A stretch of DNA of 64,000 nucleotides from Hasllibacter sp963833115 (GCA_963833115.1 CAWHWS010000002.1:1922001-1986000), one strand, 5' to 3'. Shown: positions 7,946 to 16,064, counted from the first letter of the stretch. Translations and numbers: made by a program. The notes: generated by a model from the letters alone, not told the origin.

Positions 7946-8905
7946 CTATCGCATCGCGGCGACCTCGCCCTCGATCTCCGCGAAGATCGGATGGCTCCCG
8001 CCATGGTCCGCGAGGAACGCCTCGGCGTTGCGGCGCACGCGCCCCGAATAGGCGTCCGGCCGGGCGCGCCAGCTCTCGGTCAGGAACTCGGTGAAGAGCA
8101 TGCGAAGTCCGGGAATGTCCGGAATCTCAAGGTCGTCGATCTCCGCGATGAGGCGGGGGATATCCGGGTGGTCCGCGTCCTCCATGTGCAGGCGCACGAG
8201 CTCGAACGCGAGGCGGATCTCTGGGAAGTTCTGCCGCGGCGCCCGGTCCATCGCGGCCATGTAGATCGGCAGGAAGGCCACCAGCGAGCCACCGTCCGCC
8301 ATCCAGGCCGCCGCGCCGTCCTGGGCGCCGAGCATCTCGCGCCCGAGCGCGATCCCCGCCTCGCGGATGTCCGTCGTGTCGAAGCTGGTGAACGCCGAGA
8401 GCGTCGTGGCGAAGACGGCCAGGTCGCCGGGATCGCCCCGCCGGGCGAACTCGCCGAACAGGACGTCGCGTCGGCTCGCGATCTGCGCCCGGAAATCCCG
8501 TCCGCGCCGCGTCGCGCCCAGGCCTTCCGACAGGTACTCCTCGTCGATGAACTCCACCACTGAGGCGATCTCGTCGAGCTCGGCGGCGATCCCGCCGCTC
8601 GACGGATTGAGGGTCGCCATCATCAACTCGAGCGTCATCAGGTCGCGCATGAAGGTGAGCTCGCTCATCTCCTCGTCGACTACCGCGCGGACCTCCTTGT
8701 TGATGAGGAGCGGCGTCACGATCCCCAGGATGGAGGTGAGGAAGGTCGCGAAGAGGGCCGCGATCGTGATGAGCAGCGTGCGCGTCCGCCCCGATCGCGC
8801 GGTGAGGGTCTCGGTGATGTCGTGGGTCAGGGATTTGGCCAGCGTGGCGTAGTTCGTCCCGCCCTGGGTGACGGCTTCGGCTGCGCTCTCGGTCGATACG
8901 GTCAT
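7946..8905 (-). CDS. Hypothetical membrane-anchored protein
   Basis: A 319-residue protein I do not recognise. About 40 N-terminal residues are followed by one clear membrane helix (about 44-67, TLLITIAALFATFLTSILGIVTPLLI), and the rest is a long, mostly helical, acidic domain with no cysteines and no catalytic motif visible. This gives the look of a bitopic scaffold or sensor with a large soluble C-terminal domain. Start chosen at 8905, with GGAGG 9 bases upstream. It lies between the aldolase and pgk genes on the same strand, but a hairpin follows it and gaps of more than 100 bases flank it, so it may be transcribed alone. Confidence 0.75.
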   Translation of the reverse strand: MTVSTESAAEAVTQGGTNYATLAKSLTHDITETLTARSGRTRTLLITIAALFATFLTSILGIVTPLLINKEVRAVVDEEMSELTFMRDLMTLELMMATLNPSSGGIAAELDEIASVVEFIDEEYLSEGLGATRRGRDFRAQIASRRDVLFGEFARRGDPGDLAVFATTLSAFTSFDTTDIREAGIALGREMLGAQDGAAAWMADGGSLVAFLPIYMAAMDRAPRQNFPEIRLAFELVRLHMEDADHPDIPRLIAEIDDLEIPDIPGLRMLFTEFLTESWRARPDAYSGRVRRNAEAFLADHGGSHPIFAEIEGEVAAMR

Positions 8906-9022
8906 CGTAATGCCTCCATGGGGACGATTGCGTCGGCCCCCGGCGAAATGAGCCGGCGGCACGACACCCTAGCCTCCATAATGACGTTGCGGAAAGTCCC
9001 GCGGGCGCGCCGGGCGCGATCC

Positions 9023-10198
9023 TCACCCCAGCGCGGCCACCCCCGGCAGGGTCTTGCCCTCCAGCCATTCGAGGAACGCCCCTCCCGCGGTCGAGACGTA
9101 GGTGAAGTCCTCCGCGACCCCGGCATGCGCCAGCGCCGCCACCGTGTCGCCGCCGCCCGCGACCGAGACCAGCTTTCCCGCCCGCGTCAGCTCCGCCGCC
9201 GCCCGCGCCGCCGCGTTCGTCGCCGCGTCGAACGGCGCCACCTCGAAGGCCCCGAGAGGCCCGTTCCACACCACCGTCGCCGACGCCTCCAGCACCTGCC
9301 GGACGTGGAACACGCTGTCCGGCCCGGCGTCGAGGATCATCGCGTCCGGCGGGCAGTCCTCGGCCATGACCACCTCGCTCGCCGCCCCGGCCGCGAGCTC
9401 CCGCGCCACCACCACGTCGCGCGGCAGCAGGATCGCGCAGCCCGCCTCCGCCGCCTTCGCCGCGATGTCGCGCGCCATCTCCGCCATCTCCCGCTCGGCG
9501 AGCGAGCGGCCCACGTCCAGCCCCTGCGCGGCGAGGAACGTGTTCGCCATGCCGCCGCCGATCACCAGCGTGTCGACCCGCCCCACGAGGTTGCCCAGGA
9601 GCTCCAGCTTGGTGGAGACCTTCGCCCCGCCCACCACCGCCGTCACGGGCCGCTGGGGATCGCCGAGCGCCGCCTCCAGCGCGCGCAGCTCGGCCTCCAT
9701 CAGCCGCCCGGCGCAGGACGGTATCAGCCCCGCGATCGCCTCGACGCTCGCATGGCTCCGGTGCGAGGCGCTGAAGGCGTCGTTGCAGTAGACGTCGCCC
9801 AGGCTCGCCAGACGCCCGGCGAAGGCGGCGTCGTTCTTCTCCTCGCCCGGATGGAAGCGCACGTTCTCCAGGAGCAGCACGTCCCCGTCGGTCAGGGCGT
9901 CCACCGCCGCCGCGTAGGCCCCGTCCGCGAAGCGCACCTCGCAGCCGAACGCGGCCTCCAGCGCCGGGACGAGCTGGCGCAGCGACAGCTCCGGCGCGAC
10001 CTTGCCCTTGGGCCGCCCGAGATGGGCCAGCAGGATCGGCATCCCGCCCGCCGCGCGGATGTCGCGGATCGTCGGGGCGACGCGCGCGATGCGGCTCGCG
10101 TCCGTCACCCGCCCGTCCGCCATGGGCACGTTGATGTCCACCCGCACGAGCACGCGCCGCCCGGAGAGGTCCATGTCGTCCAACGTCTTCCAGGCCAT
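9023..10198 (-). CDS. pgk: Phosphoglycerate kinase
   Basis: Interconverts 1,3-bisphosphoglycerate and 3-phosphoglycerate with ADP/ATP. The 391-residue product from the ATG at 10198 has the N-terminal signature RRVLVRVDINVPMADGRVTD, substrate-binding arginines in LLLENVRFHPGEEKND, SASHRSHAS, the hinge region VVGGAKVSTKLELL and the nucleotide-binding VWNGPLGAFE and SVAGGGDTVAAL near the C-terminus. Length and motifs are normal for bacterial PGK. Transcribed divergently from the cyclophilin gene at 10320. Confidence 0.97.
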   Translation of the reverse strand: MAWKTLDDMDLSGRRVLVRVDINVPMADGRVTDASRIARVAPTIRDIRAAGGMPILLAHLGRPKGKVAPELSLRQLVPALEAAFGCEVRFADGAYAAAVDALTDGDVLLLENVRFHPGEEKNDAAFAGRLASLGDVYCNDAFSASHRSHASVEAIAGLIPSCAGRLMEAELRALEAALGDPQRPVTAVVGGAKVSTKLELLGNLVGRVDTLVIGGGMANTFLAAQGLDVGRSLAEREMAEMARDIAAKAAEAGCAILLPRDVVVARELAAGAASEVVMAEDCPPDAMILDAGPDSVFHVRQVLEASATVVWNGPLGAFEVAPFDAATNAAARAAAELTRAGKLVSVAGGGDTVAALAHAGVAEDFTYVSTAGGAFLEWLEGKTLPGVAALG

Positions 10199-10319
10199 GC
10201 GCGCGCTCCCCCGAGATGCGGCGCCATGTGCCGCCCCGGCGGGCGCCCGCGCAAGGGGTTTCCCTCGCCCGGCGCGCACCCTACGTCCCTGCCCAACGAA
10301 CGCGAGAGGAGCCCCAGCG

Positions 10320-10814
10320 ATGGCCGACGACCCCGAGAACACGATCCTGATGGAGCTGGAGGGCGGCACCGTCACCATCCAGCTCCTGCCCGACGTGGCC
10401 CCGAAGCACGCCGAGCGGATGAAGGCGCTCGCCCGCGCGGGCGCCTATGACGACGTGGTCTTCCACCGCGTGATCGACGGCTTCATGGCGCAGACCGGCG
10501 ACGTGGAGCACGGCAAGGCCGGCGGGAACACCTCCCGCGCCGGCACCGGCGGCTCGGAGCATCCGGACCTGCCGGCGGAGTTCTCCAAGCTGCCGCACGC
10601 GCGCGGCTCGATCGGCGCCGCCCGCTCGCAGAGCCCCGACAGCGCGAACTCGCAGTTCTTCGTCAACTTCTCCGACAACGACTTCCTCAACGGTCAGTAC
10701 ACCGTCTACGGGCGGGTCACCTCGGGCATGGAGCATGTCGACGCGATCCCCCGCGGCGAGCCGCCGGCGGACCCCGGCAAGATCGTCAGCATGAAGGTCG
10801 CCGCCGATGCGTAG
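10320..10814 (+). CDS. Peptidyl-prolyl cis-trans isomerase, cyclophilin type (cytoplasmic)
   Basis: A 164-residue cyclophilin without a signal peptide that would speed proline isomerisation during folding in the cytoplasm. Core cyclophilin motifs are present: VVFHRVIDGFMAQTGD (active-site Arg), ARSQSPDSANSQFFVNFSDN and LNGQYTVYGRVTSGMEHVD. The ATG at 10320 follows GAGAGGAGC. It overlaps the next cyclophilin gene by 8 bases (ATGCGTAG), so the pair is probably translated together, giving matched cytoplasmic and exported enzymes. Confidence 0.94.
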   Translation: MADDPENTILMELEGGTVTIQLLPDVAPKHAERMKALARAGAYDDVVFHRVIDGFMAQTGDVEHGKAGGNTSRAGTGGSEHPDLPAEFSKLPHARGSIGAARSQSPDSANSQFFVNFSDNDFLNGQYTVYGRVTSGMEHVDAIPRGEPPADPGKIVSMKVAADA

Positions 10815-11352
10815 CGCCCTGATCCTCCTGCTGACCGCGGCGCCCGCGCTCGCCACCGGCCTCGAGGTCGAGATCGCGGGCCCCGGGGCCAACGGCACCG
10901 TCTCCATCGACCTCTTCGAGGACGTGGCCCCCCAGCACGTGGAGCGCATCACCACGCTCGCCGAGCGGGGCGCCTATGACGGCGTCGTGTTCCACCGGGT
11001 GATCGACGGCTTCATGGCCCAGACCGGCGACGTGCAGTTCGGCCGCGGCGCCGTCACGCCCCAGTCCGGCATGGGCGGCAGCGACCTGCCCAACGTGCCG
11101 GCCGAGTTCTCCGGCGAGCTCTCCTTCGAGCGCGGCGTCGTCGGCATGGCCCGCTCGCAGGATCCGGATTCGGCCAACTCGCAGTTCTTCATCATGTTCG
11201 CGCCCGGGCCCTTCCTCGACGGCCAGTACACCATCGTGGGCGAGGTCACGGACGGCATGGACGTGGTCGACGCGATCACGCGGGGGCAGGGGCAGAGCGG
11301 CGCCGTCTCCGGCGAGGCCGACCGCATGGCCTCCGTCACCGTCACCGAGTGA
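10807..11352 (+). CDS. Peptidyl-prolyl cis-trans isomerase, cyclophilin type (exported)
   Basis: A 181-residue cyclophilin with an N-terminal signal peptide (MRSALILLLTAAPALATG), so it should act in the periplasm on outer-membrane or secreted proteins. The same motifs as its upstream neighbour are visible (VVFHRVIDGFMAQTGDVQFG, ARSQDPDSANSQFFIMFAPG, LDGQYTIVGEVTDGMDVVD). It is likely a tandem duplicate of the cytoplasmic copy. Its start lies inside the end of the preceding gene, and a strong hairpin at 11361-11387 follows. Confidence 0.93.
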   Translation: MRSALILLLTAAPALATGLEVEIAGPGANGTVSIDLFEDVAPQHVERITTLAERGAYDGVVFHRVIDGFMAQTGDVQFGRGAVTPQSGMGGSDLPNVPAEFSGELSFERGVVGMARSQDPDSANSQFFIMFAPGPFLDGQYTIVGEVTDGMDVVDAITRGQGQSGAVSGEADRMASVTVTE

Positions 11353-11360
11353 CGGGGCCC

Positions 11361-11387
11361 CCGGCGCCCGCTGGACGCGGGCGCCGG
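11361..11387 (+). terminator. Hairpin after the cyclophilin pair
   Basis: A perfect 11-bp stem, CCGGCGCCCGC (11361-11371) with GCGGGCGCCGG (11377-11387), and a TGGAC loop, starting 9 bases after the stop. No T tract follows. Confidence 0.55.
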
Positions 11388-11426
11388 ATCGGCGCATGAC
11401 GGCCCCGCCTGGATGGAGCGACGGCC

Positions 11427-11795
11427 ATGAGCCTTCTCAAGCAAGCCCTCAGCTGGTGGAACGGCCAGACCATCGGCACGCGCCTGTGGACCTGGCGCCG
11501 CGGGACCGAGGTCGGCCGCGACGATCTCGGCAACATCTACTACCAGGACGGGGCCCGCCGCTGGGTGATCTATCTCGGCGAGTCCGACGCGTCGAAGGTC
11601 GCGCCCGAATGGCACGGCTGGCTGCACCACATCTGGGCGGAGCCGCCCACCGTGCGCCCGGTGCCCAACAAGCCCTGGGAGAAGCCGCACCGGCCCAACA
11701 TGACCGGCACGCCCGCCGCCTACGCCCCCGCGGGCTCCCTGCGCCGGGCCACCCCCGAGGCGCGAACGGATTACGAGGCATGGTCCCCGGAATAG
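11427..11795 (+). CDS. NADH:ubiquinone oxidoreductase accessory subunit, NDUFA12 family
   Basis: A 122-residue homologue of the mitochondrial complex I subunit NDUFA12 (B17.2), an accessory subunit that alphaproteobacteria share with mitochondria. Visible family features are the N-terminal WWNGQTIGTRLWTWRRGTEV, the VGRDDLGNIYYQDG...RRWVIYLGESDASKVAPEWHGWLHH stretch (shown in pieces) and the C-terminal RPNMTGTPAAYAPAGSL. It would sit on the peripheral arm of complex I. The main nuo operon is not in the window. The gene overlaps the following DUF2155 gene by 16 bases, a pairing I know from other Rhodobacterales. Confidence 0.95.
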   Translation: MSLLKQALSWWNGQTIGTRLWTWRRGTEVGRDDLGNIYYQDGARRWVIYLGESDASKVAPEWHGWLHHIWAEPPTVRPVPNKPWEKPHRPNMTGTPAAYAPAGSLRRATPEARTDYEAWSPE

Positions 11796-12232
11796 CGCGC
11801 CACCCCGCCGCCGCCCGCGCAGGACGCGTCGCCCGCGCCGGGCCCGCGGCCCTCGCAGGGCTCGCAGCCCGCGCCGGGCTCGCAGCCCTCGCCGGGCTCG
11901 CAGCCCTCGCAGGGTCCGCCGGCGCGCAGCCGCAGGCCGCGACGGGCACCGGCGTGGTGATCCGCGCGCTCGACAAGCTCACCGGCGACACGCGCGACGT
12001 GACGCTGCCGAACGCCGCGACCGCGCGGTTCGGGCGCATGTCGGTGGACCTCGCCGAATGCCGCTATCCCGCCGGCAACCCCTCCGGGGACGCCTATGCC
12101 CTCTTGCGGGTGCGCGACACGGCCTCCGGCGAGGCGGTGTTCCAGGGCTGGATGATCGCCAGCGCCCCGGCGCTCAGCGCCCTCGACCATCCTCGCTACG
12201 ACGTCTGGGTCCTGCGCTGCACCACCTCCTGA
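11780..12232 (+). CDS. DUF2155 domain-containing exported protein
   Basis: A 150-residue protein with an unusually long, Ala/Leu/Gly-repetitive signal region followed by a DUF2155 domain (GTGVVIRALDKLTGDTRDVT ... RMSVDLAECRYPAGNPSGDAY ... VFQGWMIASAPALSALDHP ... YDVWVLRC). Members are periplasmic and their function is not established; a conserved cysteine pair is visible (AECRYP, VLRCTT). The ATG at 11780 overlaps the NDUFA12 gene. The export region is encoded by an 18-bp tandem repeat. The 3' end overlaps the convergent aat gene by 37 bases. Confidence 0.9.
   Translation: MVPGIARHPAAARAGRVARAGPAALAGLAARAGLAALAGLAALAGSAGAQPQAATGTGVVIRALDKLTGDTRDVTLPNAATARFGRMSVDLAECRYPAGNPSGDAYALLRVRDTASGEAVFQGWMIASAPALSALDHPRYDVWVLRCTTS
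11831..11920 (+). repeat. Five 18-bp tandem repeats inside the signal-peptide region of the DUF2155 gene
   Basis: Five consecutive 18-base units (11831, 11849, 11867, 11885, 11903) of the form GCCCTCGCAGGGCTCGCA, each encoding a hexapeptide like A-L-A-G-L-A or A-R-A-G-L-A. The outer units are the most diverged. Copy-number changes would lengthen or shorten the hydrophobic export segment in frame. Confidence 0.85.
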
Positions 12233-12858
12233 GGAGTCGGCATCGCCCCGCCGAGCGGCAGCGCCCCGGCGGACATCGCGTGGGCGAGGCGGGCGCGGTA
12301 ATCGGCCCGGCTGATCTCCGTGGCGCCCAGGGTCTGGAGGTGGGGCGTGACGAACTGCGTGTCGAAGAGGGTGAACCCCGCCGCCCAGAGCCGCCGCGTG
12401 AGCACCGCGAGCGCCACCTTGGACGCGTCCCGCCGCGCGGAGAACATCGATTCCCCGAAGAACGCCGTCCCCAGCGCCACCCCGTAGACCCCGCCCGCGA
12501 GCGCGCCGTCCTGCCAGACCTCCTGGCTATGGGCGAGCCCGGCCCCGTGCAGCGCCAGGGTGAGCGAGCGGATCGGCCGGTTGATCCAGGTCGTCTCTCG
12601 CGCCGCGCACCCGTCGATCACGCCCTCGAAATCGACGTTCGCCGTCCAGTCCCAGCGGCCCGAGAGGATCGAGCGCCGCAGGCTGCGCGAGACGTGGAAC
12701 CCCCCCAGCGGCAGCACCCCCCGCCGCCGCGGATCGACCCAGAACACGTCCGGGTCGCCCGCGTCCTCCGCCATCGGGAACACGCCGGCGGCATAGGCCT
12801 GGACCATGCGCTCGGGGGTGAGCGGCCCGCTCAAGCCGGGGCGTGCTCCGCCAGCCAT
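12196..12858 (-). CDS. aat: Leucyl/phenylalanyl-tRNA--protein transferase
   Basis: Attaches Leu or Phe from aminoacyl-tRNA to N-terminal Arg/Lys of proteins, marking them for ClpAP under the N-end rule. The 220-residue product has the family motifs YAAGVFPMAE, DPRRRGVLPL, AYSQEV-like AHSQEVWQDGALAGGVYGVA, GTAFFGESMFSARRDASKVA and LFDTQFVTPHLQTLGA. It starts inside the 3' end of accC (overlap 28 bases) and forms the tail of the accB-accC-aat operon. Its own 3' end overlaps the convergent DUF2155 gene. Confidence 0.95.
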   Translation of the reverse strand: MAGGARPGLSGPLTPERMVQAYAAGVFPMAEDAGDPDVFWVDPRRRGVLPLGGFHVSRSLRRSILSGRWDWTANVDFEGVIDGCAARETTWINRPIRSLTLALHGAGLAHSQEVWQDGALAGGVYGVALGTAFFGESMFSARRDASKVALAVLTRRLWAAGFTLFDTQFVTPHLQTLGATEISRADYRARLAHAMSAGALPLGGAMPTPQEVVQRRTQTS

Positions 12859-14180
12859 CCCTCCAGCCAGTGGATGTCGTAGGCGCCCGCCTGGATCGCC
12901 GGATCGGCGAGCAGCTCGCGGAACAGGGGGATGGTCGTGTCGATGCCGTCGATGATCAGCTCGCCGAGCGCCCGCCGCAGCCGGGCCAGCGCCTCGGGCC
13001 GGTCGCGCCCGTGCACGATGAGCTTGCCGATGAGCGAATCGTAATACGGCGGGACGCTGTAGCCCTGGAACAGCGCCGAATCCATCCGCACCCCCAGGCC
13101 CCCTGGCGCGTGATAGGCCGTGACCGTCCCCGGGGAGGGCCGGAAGTCGGGCAGCTTCTCGGCGTTGATGCGCACCTCGATCGCGTGGCCGTTCACGCGC
13201 AGGTCCTCCTGCCGGAACTCGAGCGGCAGCCCGGCGGCGACCCGGATCTGCTCGCGCACGAGGTCCACGCCCATGATCGCCTCCGTCACCGGATGCTCGA
13301 CCTGCAGGCGGGTGTTCATCTCGATGAAGTAGAACCGCCCGTCCTCAAAGAGGAACTCGATCGTCCCCGCGCCCGAATACCCGATCCCCGCCACCGCCCT
13401 GGCGCAGATCTCCCCGATCTCGGCCCGCGTCGCCGCGTCGATCGCCGGCCCCGGCGCCTCCTCGAGCACCTTCTGGTGCCGCCGCTGGAGCGAGCAGTCC
13501 CGCTCGCCGAGATGGACCGCCCCGCCGCGCCCGTCGCCGAAGACCTGCACCTCGATGTGCCGCGGCGTGGCGAGGTACTTCTCGATGTAGACCTCGTCGT
13601 TGCCGAAGGCGGCCTTGGCCTCGGCGCGCGCCGTGCGGAACGCGGTCTCGATCTCGCCCTCCGAGCGCGCCAGCTTCATGCCCCGCCCGCCGCCGCCCGC
13701 CGTCGCCTTGACGATCACCGGATAGCCCATCTCGCCCGCCACCTCGCGCGCCGCCTCCACGTCCGGCACGCCGCCCTTGGAGCCCGGCACACAGGGGACG
13801 CCGAGCGTCCGCATCGTCTCCTTGGCGGTGATCTTGTCGCCCATCATACGGATATGCGCCGCCGACGGGCCGATGAAGGTCAGCCCGTGATCCTCCACGA
13901 TCTGCACGAACTCGGCGTTCTCGCTCAGGAACCCGTAGCCGGGGTGGATCGCCTGCGCCCCCGTGATCTCGCAGGCGGAGATCAGCGCCGGGATCGACAG
14001 GTAGCTCTGCGCTCCGGCCGGCGGGCCGATGCAGATCGCCTCGTCGGCCATGCGCACGTGCATCGCGCCCTCGTCGGCGGTGGAGTGCACCGCGACGGAG
14101 CCGACGCCCATCTCCCGGCAGGCGCGCACGACGCGCAGCGCGATCTCGCCGCGGTTGGCGATGAGGACCTTCTCGAACAT
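12831..14180 (-). CDS. accC: Acetyl-CoA carboxylase biotin carboxylase subunit
   Basis: ATP-dependent carboxylation of biotin on AccB, the first half-reaction of acetyl-CoA carboxylase in fatty-acid synthesis. The 449 residues have the ATP-grasp architecture: N-terminal FEKVLIANRGEIALRVVRAC, the glycine-rich ATP loop VIVKATAGGGGRGMKLARS, the biotin carboxylase signature YIEKYLATPRHIEVQVFGD, and the catalytic FIEMNTRLQVEHPVTE. Length matches the family. It abuts accB (14181), with accB upstream, the standard order. Confidence 0.98.
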   Translation of the reverse strand: MFEKVLIANRGEIALRVVRACREMGVGSVAVHSTADEGAMHVRMADEAICIGPPAGAQSYLSIPALISACEITGAQAIHPGYGFLSENAEFVQIVEDHGLTFIGPSAAHIRMMGDKITAKETMRTLGVPCVPGSKGGVPDVEAAREVAGEMGYPVIVKATAGGGGRGMKLARSEGEIETAFRTARAEAKAAFGNDEVYIEKYLATPRHIEVQVFGDGRGGAVHLGERDCSLQRRHQKVLEEAPGPAIDAATRAEIGEICARAVAGIGYSGAGTIEFLFEDGRFYFIEMNTRLQVEHPVTEAIMGVDLVREQIRVAAGLPLEFRQEDLRVNGHAIEVRINAEKLPDFRPSPGTVTAYHAPGGLGVRMDSALFQGYSVPPYYDSLIGKLIVHGRDRPEALARLRRALGELIIDGIDTTIPLFRELLADPAIQAGAYDIHWLEGWLAEHAPA

Positions 14181-14660
14181 CTACTCGACGATCATCAAAG
14201 GCGCGCCGAACTCCACCGGGGTGCCGTCCTCGACCAGGATGCGCGTGACCGTGCCGGCGCGGGGGCTGGGGATCTGGTTCATCGTCTTCATCGCCTCGAG
14301 GATGAGGATGGTCTGCCCCTCCACGACCTGCGCGCCCACCTGCACGAAGGCGGCCGCGTTCGGCTCCGGCGAGAGGTAGGCCGTGCCGACCATGGGCGAG
14401 GTCACCGCGCCGGGGTGCTCGGCCGGGCTCGCGCCCGGGGCGGGCGCCTCGAGCGGCGGCGCGATCGCGGCCGCCGGGGCCGGCGCGGGCGCCGGGGCGG
14501 GCAGGGGGGGCGGGCCGCCCCGCGCGACGCGCACGGACAGCGTGTCGTCCTCGCCGTATTCCCGGTCCACCTCGATCTCGGACAGGTCCTGCTCGCGCAG
14601 GAGCCGGGCCAGCGCCTCGATGAAAGCCACGTCCTCGGCGCGGGTGGTGTCGTCGGTCAT
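14181..14660 (-). CDS. accB: Acetyl-CoA carboxylase biotin carboxyl carrier protein
   Basis: Carries the biotin that shuttles CO2 between AccC and the carboxyltransferase. The 159 residues comprise an N-terminal segment (FIEALARLLREQDLSEIEVD), a long Pro/Ala linker (about 55-85) and a C-terminal biotinyl domain with the biotinylated lysine in EAMKTMNQI. A hairpin terminator at 14745-14773 lies just upstream and separates the operon from the PRC-barrel gene, so the operon promoter should lie at about 14661-14745. Confidence 0.97.
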   Translation of the reverse strand: MTDDTTRAEDVAFIEALARLLREQDLSEIEVDREYGEDDTLSVRVARGGPPPLPAPAPAPAPAAAIAPPLEAPAPGASPAEHPGAVTSPMVGTAYLSPEPNAAAFVQVGAQVVEGQTILILEAMKTMNQIPSPRAGTVTRILVEDGTPVEFGAPLMIVE

Positions 14661-14744
14661 GCAGGGGGCCTCGCAGGCATCGGGTTCCCGCGCCTTATCC
14701 CACGCCGCGGCGGCAGGGAAGGCCGCGCCCCCCGGGCATGCGAA

Positions 14745-14773
14745 GGGGGGGCCGCGCGTTGCGCGGCCCCCCC
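14745..14773 (-). terminator. Strong hairpin after the PRC-barrel gene
   Basis: A perfect 13-bp stem, GGGGGGGCCGCGC (14745-14757) with GCGCGGCCCCCCC (14761-14773), and a 3-base loop. It lies about 20 bases past the stop of the minus-strand PRC gene and before accB. Confidence 0.65.
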
Positions 14774-14795
14774 GGTCTAGGTCCTGGCGCGACGA

Positions 14796-16064
14796 TCACC
14801 GCTCGATGATGTCGCCCACCATGTTGTCGCCCGGCAGGAACTGCACCTGCGAGCTGTCATAGGCTTCCATGCCCTCGAGCTGCTCCTCCGACATCGCCAG
14901 GAGGAGGCCTTCCTCGGTCATGGTGAAGCTCTCCAGCGGCACCGCGACGTCGTGCTCGCCGAGGCCCAGGAAGCCGCCGATCCCGACGATCGCCATCAGG
15001 CGGTCGCCCATCACGGCCAGGCTGTCGACCTCGCCGACGTCCTCGCCGGACTCGGCCAGCACGTCCATGCCGACGATCTCGTCCACGCGGCTCTCGTAGA
15101 AGGTCTCGTAGCCCGCGACGTTGCCCAGGCGCATCGTCGACGTGTCGGCGAGCTGCGTGGTCCGGATGTCGGCGCCCTCGGCCTCCTGCACGTCGATCAC
15201 GGCGTCGCCCTGCTCGACGGCGATCTCGGCCTCCGCGGCCTCGACGACCTCGACCTCGGCCTCGGCGGTCTCGACGGCCACCTGGGCCTCGCCCGCCTCC
15301 TGGACGACGACCTCGGCCTCGGCCTGCTCGATCGTCACGTCGGCCTGGGTGGTGCGGTTGATGTCGATCTGGGCCTCGGCCTGCTCGACGTTCACCTGCG
15401 CCTCGGCGGCCTCGATGCGGATCTCCGGCTCGGGCCGCACGAAGCGCACGATCGGCTCGGGCTGCTGGACGGAGACCTGCGGCTGCGCCTGCGCCACGTT
15501 CACGTCAGGCTGCGGCATCATGATCGTCACGGTCGGCTCGGGGATCGTCACGGTGACGACCGGCTGGTCCTGCTCGACGGTGATGATCGGCGCCTGCTGC
15601 TGCACGGACACGCGCGGCGGCGACTGCGTCACGACGATCTCGGGCTGCGGCTGCGTGACCGTGACCTCGGGGGTCGCCTGGTCCACGGTGACCTGCGGGT
15701 CGGCGATCGTCACGTCGACGGTCGGCTCGCCCTGCTCGACGACGAGCTCGCCGCCGCCGATGGTCGCGCCGGCCGTGCCCTGGACCACCGCGCCCTCGAC
15801 CTGCGTGCCCACGGCCGCGTCGCCCTGGGCGAGGAGGTAGGGCGTGCCCTCGGCGTCGAGGCCGTACTCGCCCTCGGGCACCCGGCTGCCATCCGAGCGC
15901 AGCACGATGACGGAGCCCGCGTCATCCATGACCTGCGTGTCGCCGTCCATCTGGAACTCGAGCCGCTCGAGGCCCTCGGTGTCTGTCAGCATCCCCTGCG
16001 CGAGGCTCGCGGTGCCGAGCAGGGCGGCGATGGCGACGGTGCCGAGTAGGGTCGTGGTCTTCAT
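14796..16064 (-). CDS. Secreted PRC-barrel protein with Val/Gln/Pro repeat region
   Basis: A 422-residue exported protein. There is a signal peptide (MKTTTLLGTVAIAALLGTASLAQ), a short N-terminal domain, then about 160 residues of degenerate repeats of roughly 10-12 residues with alternating valines (VTVTQPQPEIVVTQ, VSVQQQAPIITVEQ and so on), which grade into Glu/Ala-rich repeats. A C-terminal PRC-barrel follows (about 310-400, YESRVDEIVGMDVLAESGED ... ALMAIVGIGGFLGLGEHDVAVP). The repeats look like a beta-solenoid or extended stalk. PRC-barrels bind partner proteins or RNA, but the role of this secreted form is unknown. Start at 16064, with GGAGG upstream; it forms a single-gene unit ended by the hairpin at 14745. 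Confidence 0.85.
   Translation of the reverse strand: MKTTTLLGTVAIAALLGTASLAQGMLTDTEGLERLEFQMDGDTQVMDDAGSVIVLRSDGSRVPEGEYGLDAEGTPYLLAQGDAAVGTQVEGAVVQGTAGATIGGGELVVEQGEPTVDVTIADPQVTVDQATPEVTVTQPQPEIVVTQSPPRVSVQQQAPIITVEQDQPVVTVTIPEPTVTIMMPQPDVNVAQAQPQVSVQQPEPIVRFVRPEPEIRIEAAEAQVNVEQAEAQIDINRTTQADVTIEQAEAEVVVQEAGEAQVAVETAEAEVEVVEAAEAEIAVEQGDAVIDVQEAEGADIRTTQLADTSTMRLGNVAGYETFYESRVDEIVGMDVLAESGEDVGEVDSLAVMGDRLMAIVGIGGFLGLGEHDVAVPLESFTMTEEGLLLAMSEEQLEGMEAYDSSQVQFLPGDNMVGDIIER

Noticed and set aside
15190..15720. Regular short repeats suggestive of a CRISPR-like array
   Set aside because: The spacing is codon-based and degenerate, and encodes the Val/Gln/Glu repeat protein; there are no conserved repeats with unique spacers.
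14952..16049. A plus-strand frame of 365 codons opposite the PRC-barrel repeats, with an Asp-Leu-Gly-Leu repeat look
   Set aside because: The repetitiveness is the reverse image of the Val/Gln repeats of the real gene.
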